64,000 bases of DNA from Cladorhizidae sp. MBARI D1340-BT2 (taxonomy: Eukaryota; Porifera; Demospongiae; Poecilosclerida; Cladorhizidae). Positions 1-11,104 of this stretch are shown here, piece by piece. Below the pieces are notes generated by a model. The model searched no databases. It saw only the letters and a list, made by a program, of their open reading frames with translations, and was not told the origin of the DNA. Location of the stretch: the NCBI GenBank assembly GCA_028752905.1, contig JAQNBH010000007.1, forward strand, positions 13,854,759 through 13,918,758. The letters are read 5' to 3'. The position numbers and the translations under genes are program-made. Position 1 is the stretch's first letter. Every line of letters begins with the position of its first letter.

Positions 1-43
1 TGTACAGGAGATCGATACAAGAGCAAGAGGCAGACAAGAGGCA

Positions 44-720
44 TTGCTGGAGCAGGAGGATTTTGATCTCACTGACAGTTTGGGAGCAACACTAACCAAC
101 CTCGATACTTTCCAGTTTGATGAGTTGATATTCGAGGGTGGCAACAAGATGCCTAGGTTAACGAGAAGCCAGAGGAGAGACGAAGTGCGACAGCACAGCA
201 TCCACAGCACTCCACTAGGGCTAGGGCTGATGACCATTTTTTCCAGTCCATGAAGGTGTGGGAGACACAAGTACCTTTCCTGCTTGTTTGAGTACAGAGA
301 AGCCATTCATTCTATGGCTTGGTTCTCACCCTTCAAGCTCATCTATGCAAGACATACACGTGGAAAACTTGATGTTTTGAAGGAGCAGTGGCTAGCAGGC
401 AAGAAGATTCCAGAATCCGATGTCCAATATGTGCTAGACATGAGACAGACCATGGAAGAGATGTACCACCTGGATTTTGAACATGCGAAGGCCAACAAGT
501 CGTCCATGATGATGCGGTATGATAAAAAACTTGGGACAGAACCTTTTGTGACAGAGACCAAGTATTGCTGATGTCAGACAGTCAGAGCAGGCTCGATGCT
601 CAATGGCATGGACCTTACACCATCTTGAGGAAGATCTCACTAGCGACTTATGAGGTAGACATGCTAGAAAAAAACAAAAAAGACAAGACATGTTCATTTG
701 AACTTTATCAACTGTAGACA
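44..720 (+). pseudogene. Gmr1-type Ty3/gypsy pol: linker plus integrase C-terminal relic
   Basis: Bases 44-235 read as an acidic then basic linker ending LTRSQRRDEVRQHS, the sort of linker before an integrase. From about 245 the reading changes frame to integrase C-terminal sequence: VWETQVPFLLVFEYREA, FSPFKLIYARHTRGKLDVL, then QWHGPYTILRK (GPY/F domain). The zinc-binding and DDE core that should lie between are absent, so an internal deletion is inferred near 236-245. Several frame changes; not functional. Integrase is followed directly by reverse transcriptase, the Gmr1 order. Confidence 0.65.
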
Positions 721-735
721 GCCACATCAGCAGCA

Positions 736-1482
736 GTGTTGACATTATCCATCATTCCACAATCAGAGGGGGAAGACAATGATATAATAGTCACCATGGA
801 ACATGGAACAGATGTACGAGAGCCTACACTGAGTGATGCCTTGGATAACAGCCACGGAGCCGACATGATAAATTTGGTAGAGCTATACAAGGTGCTATTT
901 GATGACAAACCGGGATCAATGGAACTAGCTGTTCAGAGTATAGACTCTGGCGACACCAAACCGATTAGGCTGCACCCCTACCCTGTACTTCAGTCATGGC
1001 AGGCACAAGTTGGGGAGGAGGTGCAGAGGCTACTCCATCTGGGAATCATCGAGCTGTCTAAGAGCCCATGGACTGCCCTGATCACGACAGTGAAGAAGAA
1101 GGATGGCTGTGTATTGACTACAGGAAGTAGACTATCCCAGACTCATATTAGAAGCCCTGAACCAATTGATTGTTTGGCAAATGCCAACTGCATCTCTACC
1201 TTGGCCTTAGCCAAAGGGTACTCATGTGCCGGTGGCAACCTCAGACCAGGAGAAAATGGTATTCATGACATACTTAGGATGCGAATTGGATTGACTGGCA
1301 TGACAGCCATTTTTCAAAGGCTCATGAACACCCTACTTGCAGATGTGCCAGACTTTGCTGCAGCCTATCTAGATGACATCATCATTTTCACCGCAGACTG
1401 GGAGTCCCATCAACGACACCTCGGTATGGTGTTGAAGAATTTAACTCATGCTAGGCTACTTTGAAGGGCAAGAAATGTCATC
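736..1482 (+). pseudogene. Gmr1-type reverse transcriptase relic, 5' part
   Basis: Reads DDKPGSMELAVQSIDSGDTK, GIIELSKSPWTALITTVKKK, then a degraded middle and FAAAYLDDIIIFTADWESH with the YLDD catalytic box. The palm region between KKDG and the box is shortened and scrambled. Reading continues as KGKKCH and is then broken at 1482 by an inserted 344-bp element; it resumes at 1827. Confidence 0.75.
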
Positions 1483-1507
1483 CAGGGGTGGCTCCAGTAG
1501 TTGTTGG

Positions 1508-1542
<35 letters not shown>

Positions 1543-1826
1543 AGGAGATGGCGCATGTAAGCATGCTAAAATTTTTTAAGACCACCCCAACTTTTTAAAG
1601 CCGCAACTTTTATCACACACACACATACACAAATTACAATGATTACTTATAATGTTCCAAAGTATCTTTCTTCATTTAGTGTTGTAAAATCTTGGACAAT
1701 TTCTTGTAAGTTAAGTCTATCTGTGTGTGTTGACAGGCAACTATACAGTACATAGTATGCATTGATAGGCCACAAGATCATTGGGGTGGCAATGCCCCAA
1801 CCTAGCCTCCCCTATGAAGCCTCCCC
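1483..1826 (+). mobile_element. hAT-like MITE inserted in reverse transcriptase relic, with 31-G run
   Basis: 344-bp insertion starting CAGGGGTGGCTCC and ending GAAGCCTCCCC, imperfect terminal inverted repeats. It is flanked by TGTCATC (1476-1482 and 1827-1833), consistent with an 8-bp hAT-type target duplication with one mismatch. Removing it restores the codons for KKCHLGALTCPFLGHT of the host reverse transcriptase. A run of 31 G sits at 1510-1540 next to the left terminus. No coding sequence. Strand is arbitrary. Confidence 0.65.
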
Positions 1827-2235
1827 TGTCATCTGGGAGCCCTGACCTGCCCATTTCTTGGACATACGGTGGGGAAGGGAAGGATCACGGGCTACATCAG
1901 TGCAAGCTGGAGGTGGTGAAGGACTTTAAGTGTCCAAAGACAAAGAAGGATGTGCGAGCTTTCAGTTTACTCTACGGGCACGAAATTCCTCTTTGAAACA
2001 GATTACCAGGCACAGCAATGCAGACAACAACAAGTGAAATGGGAGATTGACATGGTGGTCGCTGACACTCCAACCCTTAAAATTTGAGACCAAGCATCGA
2101 AGAGGCATGGCTAATAGCCATGCCAATGGTCTCTCCAGACAAACCTTGGATGGGGATGACTACCATCACCAGAATGAGGTTAAAATGTCAGGGGAGTCCA
2201 TCCTGACATGCAAGAATACCTTGCACAACAACTGA
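1827..2235 (+). pseudogene. Gmr1-type reverse transcriptase thumb and RNase H tail relic
   Basis: Continues the relic interrupted at 1482: VVKDFKCPKTKKDVRAF is the conserved thumb, and WWSLTLQPLKFETKHRRG with ANGLSRQ is the RNase H tail. Most of RNase H between them is deleted. Being the last domain before a possible LTR agrees with integrase-first order. Confidence 0.7.
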
Positions 2236-2269
2236 TTGCTAGGTAGAACATTGCTGAAGATCCCATGCA

Positions 2270-2500
2270 TACACAGATTCATTAAGTACAGTAATTTTGA
2301 TTGGTCTCATGTAAAAGAGTGATGTTCTCTACTTTATCCTTGTTATTTTGTGAGCTAGTCCTGGCAGACTATAAAAAGGAGCCAGGCTGAACATTTATTA
2401 GAGTTCTAATACTTGAGACATTTGTGATGTCAGACTGAGTGTGTGATATGTTCCTTATAAACTTTTAGACTATCACTTCATTAGGACCACTGGATAACAC
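2270..2500 (+). repeat. Possible 3' LTR remnant
   Basis: Non-coding stretch right after the RNase H tail containing CTATAAAAAGGAGCC at 2371-2385, a TATA-like box in the position expected of an LTR promoter. No second copy in the window to confirm it, and the ends are not defined. Confidence 0.3.
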
Positions 2501-2665
2501 AGAAGGAACCATAAATCAGCCTAACACTAATGGTCAAAACAATCTGTTTTCCAATAGTGTCTTAATTTCTGCCTCCAGCTTCCTTATCTTGTCTGCTAGC
2601 GTTCGGTAGGGTGGTTGACTTCATGGGTAGGGATCCCCTGTTTCTATTCATACCCCTTGGCTTCT

Positions 2666-3051
2666 GGTGTAACAGCCCAAGATATACCTCCTCCCCAGAC
2701 TGTACCCGGGGTTAAAGTGAGCTAGCCTTGTTTTATATCCCGAGGTATAAACTGGACTATATTATTTCCCAGATTTAAAAAACACAAGGAGGTATAATCT
2801 TGACAGGAGAGATATAGTTTGGTCTAGCACAAAATATATAAATTATGATGGGAAAAAACACTCTTGACATTAAAATACAGACTTATTTATGAAAAACACA
2901 AGGGTGGTATAATCTGGACTAGAGAGTCATATTCTGGGTTAGTCCAGTTTATACCTCAGGGTATAAAACAGGCTAGCACAGAATATACCTCCAGGGTATA
3001 AAATAGGCTATCCCACTCTTAACCCAGTTATAGTTGTGTAACTGCTACACC
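2666..3051. mobile_element. MITE with long inverted repeats
   Basis: 386-bp non-coding segment starting GGTGTAACAG and ending CTGCTACACC. The arms also share internal blocks in inverse orientation, such as GAGGTATAAACTGGACT on the left and AGTCCAGTTTATACCTC on the right. Class unknown; no clear target duplication. It lies between the two convergent Gmr1-type relics. Confidence 0.6.
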
Positions 3052-3173
3052 GGTCTCTTCTTGAAGTGAGCCCAGTGTTTCTGCATCAGCTGCTACAGTT
3101 TCTCTTTTACTCCTGGATAAAGGTTAGCTGCTCTGTGTCTGGTAGGACTTCTCCTTCTTACCATTCAAAGAAG

Positions 3174-4390
3174 TCACACATCACTCTCTCCAAGATCTTG
3201 GTTGCATTCAGGCACATAAGATCTCAATAAGCTTTTTACCTTTCTCTGGGGATGCTCCGGCATGTGCAGTTCATAGGTTGTCTCATCACATCGTATCACC
3301 GGGTAGGGACCATTCCACACAGCATGTAAACTATGTCCTTTTGGTGGAGTCCTCAGCTGTTCATGCTTTTTGGTCCAACTGGTGTTTGTATTTAGATTTC
3401 TGTTACTACTTCTCTCCCAAGATATTTGTGCAATGCCTCGAATCGATCCTGCACAGTTGTTATGTATAACACAACATCGGTTGGCATTCCCTCTTTTTCC
3501 ATACTGCTCCTTCAGGTTCTGGATAGCTCCCCTGATCTGCCTCCCATAGAGCAGTTCTGAAGGGCTGAAACCAGTGGATTCATGTGGGGATTTTCGGTAT
3601 TCCCACAGCATATGTGGTAGAGCCAAGTCCCATTGACTGTTCCATAGTTTTAGGGTCTTCTTTAGCATGGACTTGAGCATTGCGTTGAACCATTCTACCA
3701 GTCCATCTCCTTGCGGTGGTATGGAGTAGTTTGTAGCCCCATCATTACTAGTGACCGGTACAGCTCCTTCATCAATTGTCCTGTGAAGTTCGATACACAA
3801 ACCATAAAAATCTCCTTTGGCACGCACGTCCTGTTGAGAAGAGAATGAGGAGCTCATCTGCCACTACCTGACTGTTTTTATAGTGTAGTGCTATTGCCTC
3901 CAGCCATTGTGTTTGGTCCACAATTACTGGTATGTTTTTTCTGGATCATATGCATTAGTGCTCCAACCATAACCATCCCAATTTTCGAACTAGGTTCGTC
4001 TATTATTGGTAGAGGGCGAAGTGATGCAGGCTGTTTCCTCCAATGTACAAACTTCTGACACTCACTACATGTTTGACTCATTTTTTGTACATCAGCATAC
4101 ATACCTGGCCAATGGTATTCATCTGCCAGCCATCAGTATGTTCAGTCTCACTCCAGGTGTCCTGGTGTGTGGGCTACAGACAGGAGTAGATCTCCCTTCT
4201 GTACAAGAACACATAGCAACAGCACATCCTCAACCATTGTATCAATGGCCTTCTTCCATAATAGTCCATTCGTTATTGTGAAAGGCCTGCCCTTGGTTTC
4301 TGCTTGTTGACGAGCTGCATCCAGGACCTCATCTTCATCTTGCTTCTCTTCAAATGCTTCTATCCCTTGCTTCCTAAGCATCTTCTCCAG
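3174..4390 (-). pseudogene. Gmr1-type Ty3/gypsy integrase
   Basis: Three frame segments give an integrase reading leftward: zinc-binding region at 4381-4148 (FTITNGLLWKKAI, SVAHTPGHL), MYADVQKMSQTCSECQKF at 4102-4049, then the catalytic C-terminal half at 3857-3174 (DGLVEWFNAMLKSMLKK, ESTGFSPSELLYGRQIRG) and a GPY/F-type end (VWNGPYPVIRC, RKVKSLLRSYVP). Frame breaks near 4140 and 3870 make it a pseudogene. It comes about 400 nt after the protease with no reverse transcriptase between, the Gmr1 arrangement; the reverse transcriptase expected to follow is absent. Confidence 0.75.
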
Positions 4391-4640
4391 GCCTTTCTCC
4401 TTTTGTTCTACCCTCTTTTTTCTTAGAAGGCACCTTCCACTCAGAATCTGTCGTCTCCATTTTTGAGGGTTCCTCTACTGCGAATTTGCTCGGTTTGCTT
4501 TCTTGCTGGGAGTCTGTCTCAGTATCTGGTTCTCTCCATTCCAAGATAGATTCTACGGACCTCTCTTCCCCGGTCAGTCTCCCTCCTCCCACAATCTCTG
4601 AGATCTGGTCTGCGCCATCTGGAGAGACTGGGGCATTCAC
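4374..4640 (-). pseudogene. Pol linker between protease and integrase
   Basis: Charged, low-complexity open frame (KMETTDSEWKVPSKKKEGR) linking the protease to the integrase of the minus-strand element. No domain recognised. Its shortness shows that reverse transcriptase was never between these two domains here. Confidence 0.45.
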
Positions 4641-4794
4641 CAGCTGCCATCCAGCTCCAACAGGCCTGGAAAGTCAGTACCTAATAGCACATCAAAATTA
4701 CCATGCTCCTCCAGAGCCACCATCAGCATGACTCTGTGGTGTGCAACTTCCAGGTCCACCTCATCCAAGGGGTGGGATTCCACCTTCCCGTGTA

Positions 4795-5070
4795 TTACTC
4801 CATCTGCCTGACTTCTCCCATCTTGGCAACTTCCGGCACCAGGTAGCTTTTCACCATAGTTCTGTCAGCTCCTCTATCCAGGAGTATCAGGCCCATGTCT
4901 TGCCCTACAAAGGTATGACCATCTTCCGGATGATCTCGGACTCCACCAGATTGGCTTCCTCTCTGGTGGTTAGGGTGACAGCTAAGTTGACATCTTTGAG
5001 TCGGGGGTGTTGTTGTGCTCCTTCTTTGTGAGACATTAAGAAGAGTAGTGTCCATACTCATTACAAGCAA
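4795..5070 (-). pseudogene. Retropepsin-like protease relic
   Basis: Contains VGQDMGLILLDRGADRTMVK, aligning with the retropepsin active site where D-T/S-G is expected; here it is D-R-G, so the enzyme would be dead. Sits between gag and integrase of the same element. Confidence 0.55.
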
Positions 5071-5142
5071 AACATTCTCGTGCAGGGTCTAACCTTGGTT
5101 GGTTCTTCCAGTTTCCATTGGAGTTCTTGCTGCTTGACTTCA

Positions 5143-6050
5143 TTAGTTTTGATTGAGTGACTCCAGTTCTTCTTGTTGAGAATTTCCCTCCTTCCTTAGC
5201 TGCTGGCATTCTTCAACGATGATGTCTCCTTCTATCTGCCTGGTCAGCCATGTCCCAGTTGCTGATCTTGTCAAGAGTCCACCTCGTATCAGCATAAACT
5301 GGTCTGCCAGTTTGGTAGCCTCCTTTACTGTTGTCGGAGCATGGTCCTTTATGTGGTTGGAGATTGGTTTAGGCATCAGTCTGGTTACACATTGAGTTCT
5401 ACCATGTCTCCTAAAGTAGTGCAATCCTTCGCCCACTTCCAGCTAGGATTCAGGTGCCTGTTTCCACAAGTAGTCCAACTTTCCCCCATTTGTCATTGAA
5501 CCTATAGCATCTTGGCTCGGTATGTTTCCTGCAAGATCCTGTAGTTTGTACAGGGTCTCTTTTAGCATATTGTATTGATTCCTCTTCATTGTATCTATTG
5601 CCATATACACTAAATTTGCATTTAGTAAGGATCAGACCCAGATTCTTACTCCATTGACTGTTGGGTTCATCATCGAACTCCATATGAGCTCTAAAACATT
5701 TTCCTCGGTTTCCAGTTGGTAAAATGGTGGCACTTTTGGAACTCAGAATGAGGGCTGGACATGCTAATTGGAGAAGGGACAAATAGCTTGCCTGGTCTAT
5801 TCTCCACTGATCCTGGTAAGAAGTAGCTCAAAATCGTTCCATGATTACCTGATTGCGACCCAGCCACTCTTTTTGCTCCTGCATTCATTGCAAGAAGAGT
5901 AGCAATACTGTCCCATGCCCAAGTCACAGTGTTAGTAGAACTTGCATTGCTCTCTACTTCTGACTCAATCTTCTGCCTTGTCTTAGGCTTCAAAGATATG
6001 CCCAGTCTGCGTGCTGAGTTCTTTGAAGAGCTCCGGTGCTGAAAGCTTCT
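5143..6050 (-). pseudogene. Gag relic with SCAN-like C-terminal half
   Basis: Bases 5436-5143 read RTQCVTRLMPKPISNHIKDH then TTVKEATKLADQFM, matching the helix order of SCAN domains and the capsid C-terminal half of Gmr1-type retrotransposons (established relationship). The part from 6050 to 5450 is in several frames and only weakly gag-like (YQKKLSAPELFKEL). Several breaks. Confidence 0.5.
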
Positions 6051-6053
6051 TTT

Positions 6054-6077
6054 GGTATCCCACTGCTGCCACCAATA
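6054..6077 (-). promoter_or_regulatory. Putative primer-binding region next to 5' LTR
   Basis: Directly inside the LTR the minus strand reads TATTGGTGGCAGCAGTGGGA, a leader typical of metazoan gypsy elements just after the LTR end. The tRNA primer was not worked out. Confidence 0.4.
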
Positions 6078-6406
6078 TGTCACAGGTGCCTCCTTTCTGA
6101 CGGGGTGCTGGTATACAGTTCGGATTTGTCAGTAGTGCAGCCTAGTTAGGCATTTACCCTCCAGGCCCTGAATAGCTTTGAATAGTAAAATTAGAATTAT
6201 ATTGATGTAGGCAAGTACATAGCTTGAACTGAAATACCACCAAAGACCAACATTCAACATTTACTGCATAGCCCTTATAAAGAACATAGTGTGCGCGCTA
6301 TTTGGTGGGTTTAGATAATCATATTCATATCATGATATGTACTAATTACTGAGTTTTGGCTGAACTAGTAGAGCTAGTATCTCAGGAAAACTGTCACCCC
6401 GTGACA
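6078..6406 (-). repeat. 5' LTR of minus-strand Gmr1-type element
   Basis: 329 bp on the minus strand from TGTCACGGGGTGACAG to GGCACCTGTGACA: TG...CA ends with TGTCAC/GTGACA terminal inverted repeats. It ends where the primer-binding-like leader begins and contains a TATA-like CTTTATAAGG near 6274-6283. No 3' partner found near 3.1 kb. Confidence 0.5.
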
Positions 6407-8033
6407 ATATTTTGATGTACACCTGTATCATTCGTATTTGTGTGATTACTTGCAGTGAATTACAAAGTTGCTACAACTCTAGGCAGGAGTTGCTGGTTGT
6501 TGTAATATATAGCCTGTGCCTTTTCTTGGGCTATTATTGCTTTAGCTTTTGTAAAACTTCCAATTCCTCAACTTCAGTTCTAGTGAGGTCTACAAATGGA
6601 TCGTTGTCACTATCCTTCTAATCAGCTTCTCTTACAATTTTCACAATGTCTGCATGGGCACTTGGGCCATAACATCATTGTGCACGTTACGTGTGACCTA
6701 GTTGTTATCCATGTTTTTGTGGCATGTCTTAATATATGAACCCAAATCACTTTACTCTGTGCCAATTATTATGAAACAATTCTCAGTAGTCTGTTTGGGA
6801 GCCAAATTCATTAATTATCTATTATAGCACAGTCAAATTTCCTCCTTGAATTTTGAGAGTACAGAGTACATGTATTCTTCTAAATCTGCTTGTCGAAGAA
6901 TTTTGTTAACTTCCAGATATATTCAAACAGGACAATGTTGAATAACATATCCCCCATATTTTATGTTCCAATCACAATTCACATGCTTACAGTAGCCACC
7001 AATAATGTGTGCCATAAAACACATTAGGCTCAGCATGGACATCTATGAGGAGCGTATTTCTTGATGAGGGATGAGGCAAATCAATGTATGGACGTCCAAA
7101 TGTCTTCAAAATTATTAGTCATACAGAAAAGCAAGTGTTGAGAAGGGCTTGGTACTTGAGTGGATGAGGGATAGTAGCAAGCGACCAAGTGTGTGGTAAA
7201 ATGGAAGAGGCAAGGGACTTTGGTAAATGGGCGAGTAGAAGTGTTGAAGTGTAGAGTTGTCTGAGTGGTAAGGGGATAGTAAGCGGTATGGGGGAGATGG
7301 AGTGGGAGGGATGAGTGGGTGAGGGTGACTGTTGTGGGTGAGTGAATCAGGGGAGTGTTAAGGATGGGTGAGTGGGAGTAGTAAGGGGCAAGGTGAGGAG
7401 AAGTGGCAAGTGGGAGTGGTTTGGGGAGTGGCTAGGGGCATAGGTGGGGGTAGTGGTAAAGGAAAGGTTGAGTGTGAGGAGGTGCAAAGGGCAACTCAAG
7501 AGATCAATATAGGTCTGTCAAGGTTAGTGTGTGAGGCCAGCTAATTCAGACCTGCCAACTCTTCCGCACTTCCGCATCATGCAGGACAGTACTGCATTCT
7601 ACATCCCAGTCCCACTGTGCTCCAGACATGGCAAATGACCTGCATTTTGCTTGCAACCCCAATTTTTAAATAAGAACCTAGTATATAGCCAGTTCGTTCT
7701 TTAATGCTTTAATATACTCGCAACGAACTCTCAGTTGATTTCAATGCCCTCAACTTGAAATTTACTCCCTCGACATTTCAACGCTCATATGTTAAAATTC
7801 ATGTCACCTTGTCATGTACCAGTTGCCAGCTATCCACAATATGATAACCAAACCTGCCAGACAAGTCCAGGACAAGAACCGGATGTTGGCAAAAATACAA
7901 TCAATAATAAAATTACAATAAACCAAAGAAATACCCAAAAAATTAAATAAGTTTAATATAGAGTAGAGATAAAAAAATTAAAAATAATTTAGAATAAATT
8001 ATATAATAAATTAAAATTTAAAACATTTGAAAA
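6407..8033. other. Non-coding, with G/T-rich low-complexity part
   Basis: No gene recognised. About 7140-7500 is strongly purine-rich on plus, built of loose GTGAGTGGGAG-like units, a decayed minisatellite. 7900-8030 is very A/T-rich. Confidence 0.5.
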
Positions 8034-8940
8034 GTGTTAAAAAAAATTTGATATCATATTTCAATAAAATAACTTAGCCAATAATGGTTGAAATGACCTC
8101 AAATTTTAACAGCATGTGTAGAAACAGGTCAAACTTAATGTTTTATGTTTTTATCTTTTCAAGTATAAAAATGCCATTCACTAGAAAAGAAAAGGTGTTT
8201 TGTGTGTTGGAGTGTGTTCAAACACAGTCGAACAAGATTGCGCAGCATGCATTTGGGAAAGAATTCTCTAAAATTGCACCAACTCCAATGCAGATTTGGA
8301 TATGGCAAAAAAAGTTCAAAGTGGAAGGCTCTTTGTGCAGGGAAAAAGAATCTGGATGCCACCAGCATAGGAAGAGACGGTTGAGCAGGCGATGCTTATC
8401 TGCAAATTCTTCAGAACTGACTAATGGACGATATCTTTGCAAATGAACATGAAGACTTCATTTTTCAACAGGACAGGCCTCCACCTCACTGGAAGCTCAC
8501 TGTGTGGGTTTATCTAAATGAGAATCTGCCAGGGAGATGGATTGGGCATGCTGGTGATGAAGACAATGTGCGTTGAAATGGCCGCTACGTTCAACTGACC
8601 TGACACTTTGCAATTTTTTATCTGGGGCTATGTGTAGGGACTAGTCTATGTCCACCCTCTTCCTGCAAACCTAGAGGAACTCAAGCAGAGAATCACTACT
8701 GCACTGGAGACTGTCAAGACATGCTGCAGTGTGTTTGGTAGGAGTGGACCAATGACTTGATGTGTGCCGTGTCTTAGGTGGCACGCATATTGAAAATTTG
8801 TGACCCTAGAATTTCTCATTCAAATTTAGAGGAATAAATCTTATGTTGCTCAACATTAAGCCTGTTCAGTTTCATTTGCCTAGACTATATACTTTCTGTG
8901 ATATTTACATCTCAAATGATATCAAATTTATTGAACACCC
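8034..8940 (+). mobile_element. Mariner-like (IS630/Tc1 superfamily) transposon relic
   Basis: Ends are inverted repeats: left GTGTTAAAAAAAATTTGATA at 8034 and, inverted, GGGTGTTCAATAAATTTGAT from 8940, continuing to ATCAT. The transposase is in pieces: an N-terminal helix-turn-helix at 8171-8340 (MPFTRKEKVFCVLECVQTQ, MQIWIWQKKFKVEGSL), then FIFQQDRPPPHWKLTVWVYL (second catalytic Asp block) near 8460-8520 and GTHIENL near 8785. The first catalytic Asp block and several hundred bases are missing and frames shift. Dead copy, about 0.9 kb. Confidence 0.7.
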
Positions 8941-9039
8941 TGTATATAAAAATAAAATGGTGTGATATTAAAAGATTTGATAAATAACCGAATCCAGAAA
9001 AACTGTGGTGGTCATGGTTTCAAATTCAGGCTCTTGAGA

Positions 9040-9470
9040 GTGGCTACACAGCATCCAGATAAGTCAATTCCACAATCCCGATTGACATTTTTGTATTATG
9101 CTGATGTACAATGCCTCCTTTACTAGCAGTTCCTTCTGATTTCTGGCCTGGTCTAAGATGGTGACTTCCTCCCACAAAACAGGATGTCAATTGTCCCATC
9201 CATTTTCAGCAGTTGCAGATTTCTATTTAGCACTTTTTACTGGATTCCTGATGTTCTTTCATTGTGGTCTCTAGTATTCTGTTGGTCTCCCTTATGTAGT
9301 ACTTCCCACAGCTAAGCCTGAGTGTATACTAGCTGGTAATTATTATTTACTTGCTCACTTGTGCCCTCAGAGTTCTTCCCAATCTGAAAACGACTCTGAT
9401 TTTGAACCTCTTGCAGACCATCCTGATGTCTTCAGTCATCCTTGCTACATAAGAAATTACCACCATATGA
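9040..9470 (-). pseudogene. Penelope-like element, GIY-YIG endonuclease relic
   Basis: Reads leftward RFKIRVVFRLGRTLRAQVS, then LSCGKYYIRETNRILETTMK, KEHQESSKKC, and after frame changes ARNQKELLVKEAL. This is the C-terminal GIY-YIG nuclease of Penelope-like retroelements, where YIGET is usual and YIRET stands here. Same family as 60555-60935. Multiple stops. Confidence 0.65.
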
Positions 9471-9474
9471 TCCT

Positions 9475-10290
9475 ACTATTCAGACCCCTAATTGACTGCA
9501 TTGGTATAACTTATAACTTATAAGGTAACTGTTGATGTTTTCCCCCCCTGGTAACTGTTGCAGTTAGCCATCCATTTTCCTTTCTGTGTATAGCTTTGGT
9601 CAGCTTTGGACTGGAGAAGTCTGTGTTGAATGGTGGGTTGCCCCTGAAACCTGGCTAGTAGCTAGCTCTTCCCACTGCAATCCATGTGACCTTACCGTCT
9701 AGCTTCCATCATTGTTATTGCTCTGCCTACATAAAATATGAGATTCACACTTATAGTACCTATATTCATGCAAACTACTGGCTGAATGTTGAGAACCACC
9801 TCGTGATCAGTTTATGCTCTTTATCAGACAAGGTCATTGTGTCTAATACACAATAAGGTTGCACAGCTCTGCCTAGAAAAGAAGCATGAACTACTGTAGT
9901 TTCCAAGATTGGAAGAGAACCAAATTCGGTCAGTTCCTGAAAATGCCAGATATATTGAATGCAGGAACTATTTTGGCAACTGGAAGCATGGATTACTTCT
10001 TCCACTGCCATAAAGCCCAAATAAACTGTACTTCAAACATGGACCAGTGAATTTATTGGCAATGAAATTTAACAATTTGCTGTCAAGATAAACATGATTT
10101 CAAATTTACTCTCCCCAGAACCCCTAGAAAGACATGCACATCTATATTTCCCGCATATTGGTCACAAAATGTTGGCAGGTGTGGGATTTCCAGTGAAGCA
10201 AACCTTTCTTTTCTTCTTCTCATTACCTCCACTCAGCAGGAAAAAGCGAGGGTCTTTCTTAGACATGATGATAGCTCTTCTGCTATTTCA
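9475..10290. other. No recognised feature
   Basis: Short open frames only; nothing I could relate to a known family. Confidence 0.4.
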
Positions 10291-10293
10291 CCA

Positions 10294-10775
10294 TTACAAA
10301 TATCTTGATGGATATGGTAGTGTCCCATTGGTAGCTACAGTTGGTATGATAAGTCGTCACCTATCTTGGTAGAAATAATGGATCCTTACCTATTTTGGTG
10401 GACATAGTAGTAGTCCTTCATCTATTTTGGTAGAAATGGTAGAACCTCACCTATCTTGGTTGAAATCATAGACCCTCACCAAACTTTGTGGATATGGTAG
10501 TTCCTCACCTATTTTAGTGGAAATTGTAGGCCTTCATCTATCTTGGTGTAGTAGCTCTAACCCATTTTGGTGGACACTAACCTATCTTGATGGACATGGT
10601 AGCTCCTCTACTATTTTGTGCAAATGATAGCTTCTGGCCTATCATGGTGAATCTGGTAGCCCCTCATCTTGTGACATGGTAGGCCCTCACCTATCTTTTT
10701 AGACATGGTTGCCCCTCATCTATCATGGAGGATATAGTACTCCCTTGTGCATCTTGGTGGACATATTAGCTCCTT
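10294..10775. repeat. Degenerate minisatellite
   Basis: About 30-nt units of the form CACCTATTTTGGTGGACATG plus GTAG and CCCCT, roughly a dozen diverged copies. Frequent indels; no coding sense. Confidence 0.75.
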
Positions 10776-11104
10776 ACTGTAAAATATTGAGAACACAATA
10801 ACAAGGCACCAAGTGAATGTATACTACTAACTAATATGCAGTAATTACAATGTCAAAGTTCAATATTATCATGCTTAAAATGTTTATCTCTGAGGGAACA
10901 TGGGACTCAAACTGGATTGACAAGTTAATTTACACACAATATTAGGTGTTGTAGCCACCTTAGCTTTTTCTACTGTTGTCGATAACTTGGGTTACTCAGT
11001 AGAACTGGTAGTTGCAAGTAATCCTTCCCTAGGAATCGATGGCTGTCTCTCTATGTTGGAGGAAGCCGCAAGAACTAGTTTCAACATGTAATTTTTTAGT
11101 GTTT

